From Trichopria drosophilae (Eukaryota > Arthropoda > Insecta > Hymenoptera > Diapriidae), in the NCBI GenBank assembly GCA_030407085.1, contig CM059584.1, positions 104,345,001 through 104,409,000 on the forward strand: a stretch of DNA of 64,000 nucleotides, read 5' to 3'. The position numbers and the translations under genes were made by a program. Within the stretch, counting starts at the first letter, position 1. Each line of letters opens with the position of its first letter. Below, piece by piece: positions 23,605 to 35,429 of this stretch. The notes below the pieces were generated by a model. The model had not been told where the DNA came from, ran no database searches, and was given only the letters and a program-made list of their open reading frames with translations.

Positions 23605-24475
23605 AAGTAGCGACGAACTCGTGAATATCCATCTATTATCGATTGTTTGTGATCTATAAAAAAGACTAAATCTATTGTTAAAAAAAAACTGTACATTTTA
23701 CTGCTCGTTTTTGTTTTTTTCAATTTTATCCGGTTGCGTGAAAATTCGATTCATTAAACACGTATCTGAAATTTAAAAATATTGTTAAATATCTGATAGA
23801 AACAAGGTTCGTTGGCAGTGCATTAAAATGAATTACTGTAATATGAGCATCGCAAAGTTGTTACTTTAGATCCATTAAATACTGACAAAGCAAAGTGTAT
23901 CATTAAACGCTACGGGCAAATGCGCTAATGAGAATCGCGCGCTCATCTATTCTATGTCGAACATGACATTCATACAAGCAATATAAACTGCAATTTATAA
24001 CGAGTGAGTAAAATATCAAAGTCCAATATAAAACGAAAAGCTTCAATTTTTCTCGTTTGGTCGGATTAGTTTCAAAAGTGATTGGATTACTTTATAAAAT
24101 AGTATTGAAAAGCGATACTAACTTAAAAGCAAAAACGATATAAATAGTTTCGTTAGAGCTAAATTACTTTTATACAAGATGCTCAATATTAATTGCATTA
24201 TTTAAAAATTTGATAAAATAGCTAAATTTTCATAACGCAACTTTTACTTACACATAAAAGATAAATGTACTGACAACACGCAAAGAAAAAAATAATTTGT
24301 TATGACATGAGGCGTTATCCATTTATCACTATAGATAGCGATGCACATAAATAAAATAAATAAGCTCTACAAGAGTTAAAACAAGCTCTATTGCATATGA
24401 AAATAAAAAATGGAATGTGCAATTTGCAATTCTCAATTAATTCTCCATTTATTTCACATCAATTCTCTAAATTGT
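23605..24475. other. AT-rich spacer, nothing recognised
   Basis: No supported feature. Confidence 0.5.
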
Positions 24476-24484
24476 ATGTAGTGA

Positions 24485-24995
24485 GAATTCACGAAAAGCA
24501 AAAGTGAACCATTTTGAATGTAGCAAGAGTGGAATTGCTTTAGAGTGAATTTTTTTTACAGAGGTACAGCGAAATGTTAGCTCCAGTTAAACCACGGCCA
24601 GTAACAATGCCAAATAAATGTGCAGAATTTGTGCATAAGTTTAGGCACACGTGAAACCGTATACTCAATATTTGTGACGACTGCTGCTATTGCTGCACCA
24701 TTTACTATGAGGGATTGAAATGCAGTGGATTTTCCAGAAAATAATCTTGAAAATAGGATAAAACAAATCACTCTTCTTAAATTTAATTTCAGTGCATATA
24801 AAAATTGAATTTAGGGTAAAATCTCTTTGGAGTGAATTTTATCTCCGCCCAGAGAGAATTTTCACTCCACGCAAGGAGTGAATTTATCCACTCTTTCATT
24901 TCGAGTGACTGATCTCACTCTTCTAGAGTGATCATTTATTCTTTTTAAAGATTAGCACCCAGCTCACTTAAGGTTCGCATTGAGAAATTCACTCC
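24485..24995. repeat. Word cluster GAGTGAA/TTCACTC, larger copy
   Basis: GAGTGAA, TTCACTCC, CACTC and GAGTG occur many times in both orientations, densest at 24825-24935, where GGAGTGAATT and AATTTTCACTCC flank each other repeatedly and GAGTGACTGATCTCACTC and CACTCTTCTAGAGTG are small hairpins. Same word as at 8555-8670. Probably two copies of one non-autonomous element whose ends I cannot set. Confidence 0.6.
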
Positions 24996-25189
24996 AAGAA
25001 ATATGAAGAGAACATTTTCTTGAATAGTTGCAAAAGTTATTTCTACGGGACAGAACCACTTTATCATGTTCAGGAATGTTGTATTCATTAGATAATACTT
25101 TTGATATTAACATCATTCCAGGATACACTCAATAACTAACAAATATTGTTATACCCATATGGTCGAACAAATGGACATTATAAGAGTAC

Positions 25190-25335
25190 GTATAAAAACA
25201 CCGAATTTTCAAAACACCGGATTTCGAAAAGCGGAATTTCGTAAAACCGATTTTAAAATAGAAGGATTTTCAAAAAAACCGAACTTCAAAAAGTCGAAAA
25301 AAACGATTCTCAAAACACCCAATTTCAACATTTTC
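25190..25335 (+). repeat. 15-bp minisatellite with pentad-coding frame
   Basis: Units such as ACACCGAATTTTCAA, AACACCGGATTTCGA, AAAGCGGAATTTCGT and AAAACCGATTTTAAA run in tandem with a period of about 15 bp and some indels in the later units. Because 15 is a multiple of three, one frame reads as a five-residue pattern with Phe at the fourth place (TPNFQ, NTGFR, KAEFR, KTDFK). It lies in a 74-codon frame at 25159-25383. Without flanking coding signal this is best called a minisatellite. Confidence 0.65.
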
Positions 25336-25339
25336 AAGT

Positions 25340-25965
25340 CATGTCAGTGTGAATATAGTGATTTAATTGAAAGAAATAATTAAGAAATTCATATATTTCT
25401 ACATAAGATAAATGCATAAATAACTGATAAAATTATTCTTTAAGAAACAAGTGAGAACATTTGAAGAAAAGACAAGTAATATACAAGAAAGCTGAAGTTG
25501 TTTAATCAATACGGGGAAATGATACTCGTAAAGTCAACCCCATTAGTCTGATAATTTAATAAATACCCTGAAGCTGATAATCTCGTTACGGCAAAATTAA
25601 CTACATTCATCATTTTACATAAAATAAATATAAAATCATTAAATAAATATAATCTTTGTTAGTAGCAAATAATAACATTTTTAACAATATTTTTGTCCAT
25701 GTACAGAGTTCGAGGCGTAGGTCATAAACGAACCAAAGGAATTTTAAAATTTATTTTTACCTCCACGTTTACTATATTATAGAATTATTCATATTTAGAT
25801 CAACGTTTATTACAGTAAACCCATAGTCAGTTTTTCAAGCAACTTTTTTCGAGTAAGTTAAGGTTTTTCAATTACTTTTTAAGAGGATCTGTAGGAAAAA
25901 TATTATGTTTATAAGAAGGTATAAGTAAGGAACAGGGAAAAATAAATAAGTAGATGTGGATATAT
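25340..25965. other. AT-rich spacer, nothing recognised
   Basis: No supported feature. Confidence 0.5.
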
Positions 25966-26080
25966 AGTAGTAGAGTACTGAGATACCAAGACATCATGTA
26001 TTGTTCTAACTGTTACTACTTAAATTACTACTGACGTTACTACTTATTATTTGGCCCGCATCTTACTACTTAAGTTCCCT
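25965..26080. repeat. Word cluster TTACTACTTA
   Basis: The word TTACTACT occurs at about 26013, 26026, 26038 and 26063 in one orientation, with AGTAGTAGAGTA upstream in the other. The same word marks the inner arms of the fold-back at 40226-40625, so the loci may be related. Confidence 0.5.
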
Positions 26081-26084
26081 AACT

Positions 26085-27105
26085 ATGTCGTTTTTATTCG
26101 CGAAACACGCGTTATTAAAATTAGAGGTCTCTCATAACTTACTATATTAATGTGTGTATGGAGTAATACGAATAATTACATTAGGATTCTAATCGAAAGT
26201 GACTTCTGTTACAACATTACACGAGATCTTCCTGTTCTGTAAGTTTTCCATGCCAGAGAGACATGAAGTGTTATTTTGTTTGGTTGACTCAAATTTTGAG
26301 TTAATGACTTGGGTGAATGATTACAATAAAGTTAAATTAACGAGAGGTCCATTGTAGTATTATTCAATTATATAGGTACAATTAGAAGTTTAATTCAAAA
26401 CATCGTTAATCTAATCTATATGTAATTATATCTAAATATTTGATGAATATCTCTGACAAGTAAATCACATTTTTTTGTGATACATACTTTTAATGTTTCT
26501 AGCCATTTTTTTCTGATGATAGGCACTCATCTGCCCTAACAGAAATAATGCAAATTTTATTTAAAAAATGCACAATTTTATTTATATTGGCAGAAAATTA
26601 AAAAGTATGCATGACAAAAACATCGTGATTTGCTCGTCATCGGTAGTTTACGGTTTTAGAAAGAGACATAAGTATTCATATAAACATAGTTGTTGTTTTT
26701 TACATGTCTGCTTGAATAATAAAAATAATAAATAAAATGAAATTTTGTCTTATAAAAATTGCTAACATTTTATTGAATTGTTCTCATGAATTTTGTCTCT
26801 TGCGACTTGTACTAGTGATATCATGTTCCATATACAAATTAAAATAGAAGCTTCAACGAAACTTTTACTCTTTCGAATATAGCAATTACGATATAGTTTT
26901 CAAAATCGTTTACGTTCATTTATCATTTTTTTTAACTTCCTAAAGATTAATCACATACAGCTTATTGTTTATTTTGATATTGTATATTTCGAAACGTACA
27001 AAATTATTATAAAATTTATATGCAAGCATTCTTTTAAATTAATATAAATCTTAAACCAATTTAGTTTTCATATTGGTATGTTTTTCATATTAAATAATAA
27101 CTGAA
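26085..27105. other. AT-rich spacer, nothing recognised
   Basis: No supported feature. Confidence 0.5.
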
Positions 27106-27109
27106 ACCT

Positions 27110-27500
27110 GTCAATACGAGGAGTTCCATCGATGAGGTTTTTTGACAATACACAAAAGCAACGTCAAAAAACAAACGCTCTAAAAAGATTCGGAAAGATG
27201 TTAAAGGAGATTTTTTCTTTTAATATCGTGACGTTGATGTCTGCCAAGTTACCGGAAACGAGCGAATTGATTGCACGTCGTTTACGGGTCCCGATCACGA
27301 ACGGCGAAACAGCCGAACGCCTTTTACTGTAATTCTCGCTAGACACGAAAACACATTCGTATTGTCTCAAAAAACGAAACTACATTCGACGATATGTGTC
27401 TCCGGATGAAAAAGGGTTGTGAATACCATGTCAGAAAAAGATTTGTTTCTGTCCAACCCCTACGCGTTGCAGTTATTATCTTCCCTTTATTTAGGGTGGG
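27110..27500. other. CpG-rich non-repetitive island
   Basis: CpG-rich for about 390 bp. The plus frame 27132-27332 (66 codons, MRFFDNTQKQRQKTNALKRF...) is overlapped by equally open minus frames at 27164-27370 and 27339-27563, so the openness is compositional. Could be a conserved regulatory element or an untranslated exon; no domain was recognised. Confidence 0.35.
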
Positions 27501-27757
27501 GAAACAAGAGATATATGGAAAAACACCACCAGAAATAACAATTTTACAATATAAATAATTCATTCAATTAAGTATGAGTTATATCGTTAATTCGAATCAT
27601 TTGCAGTGTTATTCTTCATTTATAATTGTTTTTTTTTATCATGAAAAATAGAAATCCTGACCTAACCTCTAATAGTTCATTTGTCATTATCTTCTACGAG
27701 GTTTATATTTGTTGGGTTGTTCATTATGTAATTCGTGCATAAACTGATATTTTTACT

Positions 27758-27795
27758 AACGGTGGGCGTAAAATTGCCATTTTACACACAGAAAA
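27758..27795. repeat. GGCGTAAAAT word, imperfect palindrome
   Basis: GTGGGCGTAAAATTGCCATTTTACAC contains GTAAAAT and ATTTTAC in opposite orientation. The same GGGCGTAAAAT word occurs twice at 32.37-32.45 kb. Confidence 0.45.
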
Positions 27796-27799
27796 CCAT

Positions 27800-28250
27800 G
27801 CACGAAATGGCTCTTTGGTATTGTGCCACAACATACTAACGCGTGTTCAAGAAAGTTAGTTTTGAGAAATATTCATTTACACATTTGAGTATTTAAGAAG
27901 CACTCGATAGATTTGCAAAATCCAAAGGCACTTAAAAGTTCAGATCAGATGTTCTCGTTGTAAAGTTTACTGCATTATGTTTTTTAATCCTAAGATAAAT
28001 TCTCAAAAATTCAAGGAATTTTTAGTTTGCATAAATAAATATTTTAGGATGTTAAAAATAATGTATACAACGATCTAGAGTAGATAAAACGTTTAAATGG
28101 CGACATTTTTCCATTTTTGCAATGTCTCTCAAATATACTCGTATAGTACTGGTATCTTCAAAAACTTTTGAAAATCACTTTTTTCGAAAAATTAATACAT
28201 AATTTTGTTTTAAAAACTGCGGCCCTCGGATAAATTTTACAGTTGTTATT
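27800..28250. other. AT-rich spacer, nothing recognised
   Basis: No supported feature. Confidence 0.45.
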
Positions 28251-28252
28251 TT

Positions 28253-28637
28253 GGGTGTGCCTCAAAAACCCGATAAATCACAAAACAGACGCTTCTAAAC
28301 CCCGACATTCAGAAACCAGACATTTCAAAAAACATACATTCAAAAACCCGACATTTCAAAATAAAGAAACCTAAAAAATTATCTCGGGTCGCCGTCCTTG
28401 AGGTCTCACTGGAAGGTTATTTCAAGGTCAAAAATGTTTGATCAAGGGATTCTTTTTGTAGGTCACTTCAAGGTCAACCCCGGATTATTTATTAGGCATA
28501 TTTAGAAATCAATCATTAATTACATTTTCAGAATATGTACATATTGAAATGTACTGGTTTTTTAATGTCTGTTTTTTTAAATGTCGGGATTTTTATGTGA
28601 CTGCTTTATGACTTGTCGGGTTTTTGTGGTGCATCCG
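28253..28637. mobile_element. Fold-back element with CCGACA-array ends
   Basis: The left end GGGTGTGCCTCAAAAACCCG and the right end CGGGTTTTTGTGGTGCATCC are inverted. Inside each end is a run of degenerate units of about 14-18 bp: AAAAACCCGATAA, CAGACGCTTCTAAACCCC, CCCGACATTTC on the left and their complements on the right. The central part (28385-28490) holds two copies of TCAAGGTCA. There is no open frame. It resembles the element at 12732-13211 in design though not in exact sequence. Confidence 0.75.
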
Positions 28638-28639
28638 TC

Positions 28640-30355
28640 ATTTTTTGTGATGTTGATTGAAAAAATCAAATTTTCACCTTAGTACTAACATTGTAATACA
28701 CTTTTTAGAGAATTTACTACATTTATAAATATTGAAAATTGTCGAGAAAGTAAGAAATATTTATATCATTCAACATTCGAAGCATTGGATGTTCTGCAAT
28801 TAATTTAGTCTACTAAAACTAAACGTCTTTTGTTCATGCTATTGTTGCTTAATGGCAAGTGTGATATAAAATGAAAACTACTGGTTTTTCCAGAATTTAA
28901 ATTAATTATTAGGTCTTGGTCATTGGCCCGTGCCGAAGAGCGAAAATAGTTTCAATATTCACAATTATAAAAGCTAGAGAGACGTATCTTTCAAATATTA
29001 AATACAATAGTATTTAAATCTAAAATTTTGCATATAAGATCATGATTTATTGCGCAACACGTGAACTAAGATTCCATATCAAGTATTCAAAACTTTGTTA
29101 ATTTTATATTTCTTGATAAATTAGTCAATTATATCACTAAATTATATTCTTTGATGCCTAAAAAAACTGCAAATATCCGGTGGGGAATTTATTATACGTT
29201 AAAACTAGCTCTATCTTGTATTGAAATAAGAACTCGTAAACTTTTTGGAATTGTCTAACACGAAAATAATTGTGCTAATGAAAGATAAAATAATATTGGA
29301 TTATTTCCTCAAAGTGATATACCTCAGCGTGTAAAATTTTAATCTAAAAATTGTAATTTTGTGACGAAGTTTTTAGCGTTAGTTTACATTCTGAAATGTT
29401 TGACAATTAAATCATAATTGACAAATAATTTCTTCATTTTCAGAAATATATTTTCTTCCTAATGTAAAAGAAATCTTCAGGTCACGTATTTTAATTTCTT
29501 CAGATAGAATAGTAAATAAACTAAGATAGCTACACGGATACCGTGATGCGATTATTGTGGTCAATTACAGAATATTTACGGATGATTACAGGAAAATGAG
29601 CAAGAAGACCATTTCGAAAGGTGAAAATTACTCGAGAAGTCTATACTTAAATTTGATCGATCGCTTTAAAGGAGTCTAAACGAGGTGTTAAAAAATTGAA
29701 AAATACTTTCCGTCATTTACCATTGTGACAATTAAAGATAAAAGAATCCAACAAAAATTTACAAATAAATCGTGCTGACAAGTTTCTGACTTCAGAGATA
29801 AAAACTTATATCAATTATTGTTTCTTGTAAATCATTTACTGCAAACATTAGATGTAGTTGCTTAATTAACAATGCCATCAAACCCATCGTAATTCCTATC
29901 AAAATGTAGTTTTATTCTTAAGAGATCGTGAATGTTTCATAGCTAAACTTTTGATATTTAATGAAAAATTCCTGACGAAGTTACGGAAGTAATTTAAAGT
30001 CTATTTATGAAAATTATGCCGCTGCCTTTGCTAGTAATTTTCATTTTATTGTGCTGAAATTAGTTCACAAACAAAGTTACAGTACGCATATTTATGAATA
30101 ATAAAATTATCCTGACAAATAAGCATTTTAATAAACGTAAATTATTATTTCTATTAATCTAAACTATCGTTTACTATTAACTACTAATGTTTAGTGGTAA
30201 CGTGTCATGTAAGATACTATTTTAATTTTTTACTCGAACGGAAAATAAATACATCGAAGAGATTTCATTTTAGAACATTTCCCATACAGTCTCAAATTCC
30301 TGCAGTGAAAATTGATTTTAAGAAATATAAATCGGTCGTCTAAACCCGCAGTCAA
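28640..30355. other. AT-rich spacer, nothing recognised
   Basis: No supported gene, RNA or repeat in about 1.7 kb. Confidence 0.55.
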
Positions 30356-30364
30356 TTTGAAGTT

Positions 30365-30450
30365 TTTTTGGAGTCAGTAATCTACTACTAATTGGAGCTG
30401 ACATTAATGATTTACTCCCTGGAGATTTAAATAGTATACTCCACAGGATG
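30365..30450. repeat. Small GGAGT/ACTCC patch
   Basis: TTGGAGTCAG, TTGGAGCTGA, TTTACTCCCTGGAG and TATACTCCAC lie within 85 bp. A weak member of the ACTCC word loci. Confidence 0.35.
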
Positions 30451-30472
30451 AAAATATTTTAATAGTAGATTG

Positions 30473-30545
30473 TGCACCTAGTGAGCAAAATAGGTGCTTG
30501 CTGACGAGTGCGAGTTAGACGCCCGAGCGAAGCGAGGACGCCATT
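30473..30545 (+). repeat. Dispersed repeat with CGAGCGAAGCGAG core
   Basis: CTAGTGAGCAAAATAGGTGC followed by ACGCCCGAGCGAAGCGAGGA is matched in the opposite orientation at 54752-54838 (AAGTGCGCAAAATAAGTG then ACGACCGAGCGCAACGAGAT). Two copies with diverged but collinear words make this an interspersed repeat. Class unknown. Confidence 0.6.
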
Positions 30546-30549
30546 CCTT

Positions 30550-31555
30550 TTTTTAAAAGTTGTTTAAAGGAAAGTGACCATATATCCAAAGTATATATCC
30601 AATTGTTTACAAACGGTCTAGAAAATTTTACTTATTATAGTGATTATGAGATATTTGTTAGTTTTCCTCCAAAAATAATTATGATTAACTACTGTTAAAA
30701 GTTTTGATTACAATTGTATGGTAAAACTTTAATTATTATTAAGTATTTACTATGACATTGCATTGTTAACACTTTATGTAATTACTGATCAGTAACGTAG
30801 CTTCTATGTTACACTCATAATAGCACAGTAGCACATTAATGTGCTGTTGAAACGAATTCGCAAAATTTCTTCGACTTCTTTTGTTTTCTATGGATTGGTC
30901 TCGTTTTTGCTTTTGCGGGATTCAAATCATATCTGCTTTCTTCTTTATGTGTAGAGAGCTGTATAATGTCAGTACTACAAATGTCATTTGAGTAAATTTT
31001 CAAAAATCTGCTGTCTCACCGATTTGCACATAACTACTGCCACCACACGGAATGTCATAAAATATGTGTAAACTGTTTTCAAACATATTTTTTCTAACAC
31101 GGTCCTATTCTTATAATATTTACATTAATTGGTTTGTACTCTCCACCAAGATTTTTTAAAAGTATTTTCGACTGTTTTTACGGTTATTATATCATTCGTA
31201 ACAGTTAAAGTAATCAACGTCGCTTCATACTTTGAATATTTTGTTATTATACTATTTTTTTTATTATGTTATTATACTATTTATTTATTATATTTGAATG
31301 GTTTCCTGACGGGACAAAATTTTGTTAAATGCAGATGTTATATACATTTTTGTAATATTCTGTATGTGAGTGATGTACACATTTTGCTGCCGAACTGGTT
31401 TTAAAAGAAAGATATATATGTTTTATAGAAGGAAATTTAGAATAAAAAAATTTCAAAACTTTACTGTTTATCGTAAAAATAATAAAAATGCAGGTGTTCA
31501 GTAATAAAGAATAATATTTGAGTACGGCCTATGCCCTGAAAATGTAATATGTAAT
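30550..31555. other. AT-rich spacer
   Basis: The 91-codon plus frame at 31129-31404 is hydrophobic and AT-driven. Nothing is supported. Confidence 0.45.
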
Positions 31556-31559
31556 ACTT

Positions 31560-31610
31560 TTTTTTCAACACGTTTCGGTTCATTACGAACCCTCTTCAAA
31601 TGCAACTGTG
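31560..31610 (-). ncRNA. Hammerhead-like motif, possible Penelope/retroelement remnant
   Basis: On the minus strand TTGAAGA, then GGGTTC-GTAAT-GAACC (5-bp stem, 5-nt loop), then GAAACGTGTTGAA. This matches the hammerhead core order CUGANGA - stem II - GAAA, except that the first C is U here. Penelope-like elements are known to carry hammerhead motifs, and similar phrases occur near the 3' ends of arthropod retroelements. Stems I and III and the cleavage-site UH are not clear, so activity is doubtful. Confidence 0.35.
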
Positions 31611-31614
31611 AGTT

Positions 31615-32365
31615 AAATCGACATTCCTCATCCAATGACATATAATTCCTTACAAACAGTAAGGTTAATAATAATGTTTTAATGTTTCAAAATAATCGAC
31701 ACGAATAGTGTTGAATTTTTATTAATTGGTTCTTTCTCAATATAATCATTACCATCAAATCCCCGTTTTAAATCCACTGGTAATAAAAAATGTAAAAAAC
31801 AATAGTTTAATTTTGGATTGGTATAGAACACCGATCTATAGGGATTTAAATTGTAACTCTCACCCCTATCTTTTAAGAAGTAACTGTTGTATATAACTTA
31901 GCAGATAGGGATTTAAGATTAATTAACTCACTATTGTATAATGAAAGCATGCAATTGGTACACTGAGAAAAAGGATTGATTGCTGTAATAGCATTCAATT
32001 GAAAAGTTGAAGCAATTTTTTTTATGTAAAGCTGGCATTCTAGTATTAGTATTTTATTTCTTACACCAAAATTTACCATTTGTTAAAAGTTAAGAAATGT
32101 ATACTTTAAACTCAGCGGTAGCGCAAATTCACAAATAAGATGTGTTTTATACGATGTATTTGTTTATAAAACTCGCATATTTAAGACTACATATAAATAA
32201 TATCTTTAGTTTATTTCTTTTCGCAATAACAATTACTGAATTGTAATGGCACTCAAACCTTCTTAAAAATCCAAACAAAACATCCGTGTTGCCATTTGAG
32301 GGTATGTTACGATGCGTGTCGACTTCAGCCATCATATTTTGTAACTTAAGAAATAATTACTTTTT
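31615..32365. other. AT-rich spacer, nothing recognised
   Basis: Two minus frames of 62-68 codons are unremarkable. Confidence 0.45.
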
Positions 32366-32366
32366 G

Positions 32367-32450
32367 GCCCACCGGGCGTAAAATTCGATTCGACGTCAAA
32401 AAATAATGTTCGTATTGCAGGCGTAAAATTTTACGCCATTAATACGAAAA
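32367..32450. repeat. GGCGTAAAATTTTACGCC palindrome with partial copy
   Basis: A perfect 18-bp palindrome (32420-32437) is extended on both sides by CGTATT/AATACG, giving a 36-bp near-palindrome at 32411-32446. A partial copy (GGGCGTAAAATTCGATTCG) lies about 45 bp upstream, and the word also occurs at 27.76 kb. It may be the centre or subterminal site of a small transposon. Confidence 0.6.
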
Positions 32451-32689
32451 ATACTATTATAGCTGCAATCGTATAGTAAAAAAATGTTTTCTTAACTATT
32501 AAGACATATTTGGTTTGCATTTAACGGATATTTCTTAAGGTATAAAATGCGTTGTTTTCTTCAAAGAAATGTCAGATTTATATGTAATGAATAATTAAAA
32601 AAATTATTCGATTCGCCATATTTAAATATACGATTTCTTAACTATTAAGAAGCCTTCTTTATAGTAAAAAATCCTTTCTCTCTGTGTGA

Positions 32690-33010
32690 ATCAATATTAT
32701 CTACTCTCTGAATTTGTAACAGTGAAACTTCACTGATTCTCAGTGAATAGTGACGGATTACCACAGTAAAAAAGGAACCACTGAAAAGCAGTGACATTTC
32801 ACCGTTTTATTCAGTGGAATTTGGTTGCTTTATGGGGCAATAAAAATCATTCCCTGTTTGAATCAGTGAAACTTGAACTCGAAAAAACTTGAATTCGTTC
32901 GTTGTTTCACTATTTATGCAGTGAATATGATGATAGTCACTAACCCACAGACAGTCTTCTTTCACTGATTCAAATAGTAAGTTTTTTACTGCTTCGAATT
33001 GGGAGAGTAA
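32690..33010. repeat. Word cluster CAGTGAA/TTCACTG
   Basis: CAGTGAA, CAGTGA, TTCACTG and TCACTG occur more than ten times in both orientations in about 320 bp (for example near 32721, 32733, 32743, 32789, 32801, 32813, 32864, 32930, 32963). Several pairs make small hairpins. No ends or coding capacity. Confidence 0.6.
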
Positions 33011-33014
33011 ATAA

Positions 33015-35205
33015 CAATATTCGAAATAATTTATGAAAGAATATATTATAAAAAGAATTAATACACTGTAAAAACAAATGCTAAAAATTAATACATCTTA
33101 AAGTCAGCCAATGTATAGTGCCTAAGTCTGTCCGCCTAAAATATTATTTTGTCTACCTTAATTTATCTTAAATCAACTACGGCATTTTTTTCGTATATGA
33201 AAATTATTTATGATTTAGAAAAAAAATGTCATGACCGTTACGTTATAGAGTTGCATTGAGACATAACATACTTCTATTAGTAATTGTCGAAGAACAATGA
33301 TCCTATCAATTTTGCACAGTTGATTTTATTTCAAGTACTGTCAAGTAATACTGTCTTGAATTATTAGACATCAATAAAAAAGTCAGTGATGACCTTATTC
33401 GAAAGTAGCTGTGTAATCACTTGCTATTGTTAACAATTTCTGACGACATCTGGAACTGAATTTCGGTTGTCATTTTCGGATAAATTATAAATTTTTAAAT
33501 AGAGCCTTCTACCAGTTTTTTATTGGAAATTTTCTACTCTACAAATAAGATTTATAGTATTTTGCTTCAGCATGCACCATTTTCGACAGGGAAGTAAATT
33601 CGTAAAAGAGCAACACTTTTTTGGCCTTGAATTACTTTTTTTATACATATAAATAATTTGACAATCAGAAAACTATTAAAAAATATTCGTAATAGCAAAG
33701 GGAAAAGATGTACAAAAATTAATTTGTCGAAAACGAATCAAAACATGTCTCTGATTTTTTTTGTAGATTACAATAAGGGTAATTTTTTCTGAAATTTGGT
33801 ATCATATTCTTGACAGTTGAATAAAATATTTAAAAATAAATTGTCAAACAAACAATGGATAAACAATTTTGTTTACTTTGAATATAATTTCATTAAACAC
33901 TATAATATTATTCAAAACTTCTATCCGTTGTTTTTTTTTAACATGAACAGGAAACAGTTTTTTTTAATTGTTTAAAATTTTTGATTGTTTATAACTCGAA
34001 GAATTTTGCATTAAACAAAAAATAATTTGGTACACTGGTTTATATTGTCGAAAGTTATCAATGACCAAAATTCTACCATGTTTCAAGAAATGACTGATGC
34101 GGCTCACGTGGAATTGCTCATATAAAAGCACAACATCCAATACTTTAATACGTTCAGGAATGTTTAGTAAGTTCGATTACGTTGTGACTATAAAGGTATG
34201 TTAAACGTGCACTGGGCGCTTTTTTTAGTTATCATATTGGATTTTATTCAATGCACGAAAATACCTTCTTCTGACTACAATCTACATACTTGTCGTACAA
34301 TGTACCGCTGATTGCCCTCAAGTACTATACACACGCTCCTTTTGCTATTTTGAAAGGCACATTTTAGTAAACACATACGTAATGTACTTAAACGAAAGTA
34401 AAATAGAATATTGATCTGAACAGACAGACTAAAGTTTTAGAAATTACATTTTCGCATTTCTAAAACTTCACTTGAAATTCTTCTACTTGTAATCGAGTTG
34501 AAGAGGATTAGAAAGATTGATAAAACCATGAAGCATATAATAAAATATCTTATTGTTCTTATCATATAATCCTAATGTAATCCCAAAAAAGAGTTGAAGC
34601 GTTTTAGTATTAATACAAGGATATCAAAGATTCAGACATTATTTTTAATTGTAGAAATTTTGTTGAAATGTCTAAAATGCATTTCGTAATTATAAAAATG
34701 CACTACTGATATTATGAATACACTTAAAGCACACCGCAGTTAGTACACCGATTAACTATACGAAAACTGCCTTGAAGACATTTCATTAATCAAATGTAAT
34801 ATAGTTTTTTACAGATAACAGGACATAAATTTCAAATGTATTCTACATTTTGAAAAAGAATTACGATACTACAACATAAATATTTTTACCTCTTGGGTTT
34901 CCTTTTCCCTACCTAATCATGTTTTAAACACAAAAAATATTTCGCAAGCAATCCATACTTATTCTTAGGTATAGAAGTGAGGAAACAATACCTATATTTA
35001 CAATTTCTATTATTCCTGTTTTTAATACATTTCATTATTTATTAGCACCTCAATCACGAACTTTCCAAGCAAAATCCACATATTTTGTAACGTTTTACCA
35101 GATAATCTTCTAGAGAATATTCATCATAACACTCGTGAAAATTTAAAATAGATCACATTACACATCTTTTGGTACATAAAATGTATTTCGAAAAAACTGA
35201 TATAT
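33015..35205. other. AT-rich spacer, nothing recognised
   Basis: About 2.2 kb without a supported feature. Confidence 0.55.
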
Positions 35206-35209
35206 CGAA

Positions 35210-35425
35210 AATCATAACAGATCCCGGGAGGCACCGGCGCAAGTGAGGAAGAAGTCATGGCAGCGCCACGCGCTTCACCACCCGACTGAACGTATTTCGA
35301 ATTCCTACGCAAGGGTTCATTTGGAGAATCTCCCGTTCGGAACTATTCGGAAGATTTCGGAAATCTCCGGTGCGGAGCACGTGGATGTCAAACTCACGTA
35401 ACATCACGGCACAGGGCACGTTAGG
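35210..35425. other. CpG-rich non-repetitive island
   Basis: A sharp GC rise (GATCCCGGGAGGCACCGGCG, GCGCCACGCGCTTC). Frames on both strands (35124-35312 minus, 35370-35591 plus) only partly overlap it and show no known domain. Candidate conserved non-coding element or 5' exon. Confidence 0.35.
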
Positions 35426-35429
35426 TAAT

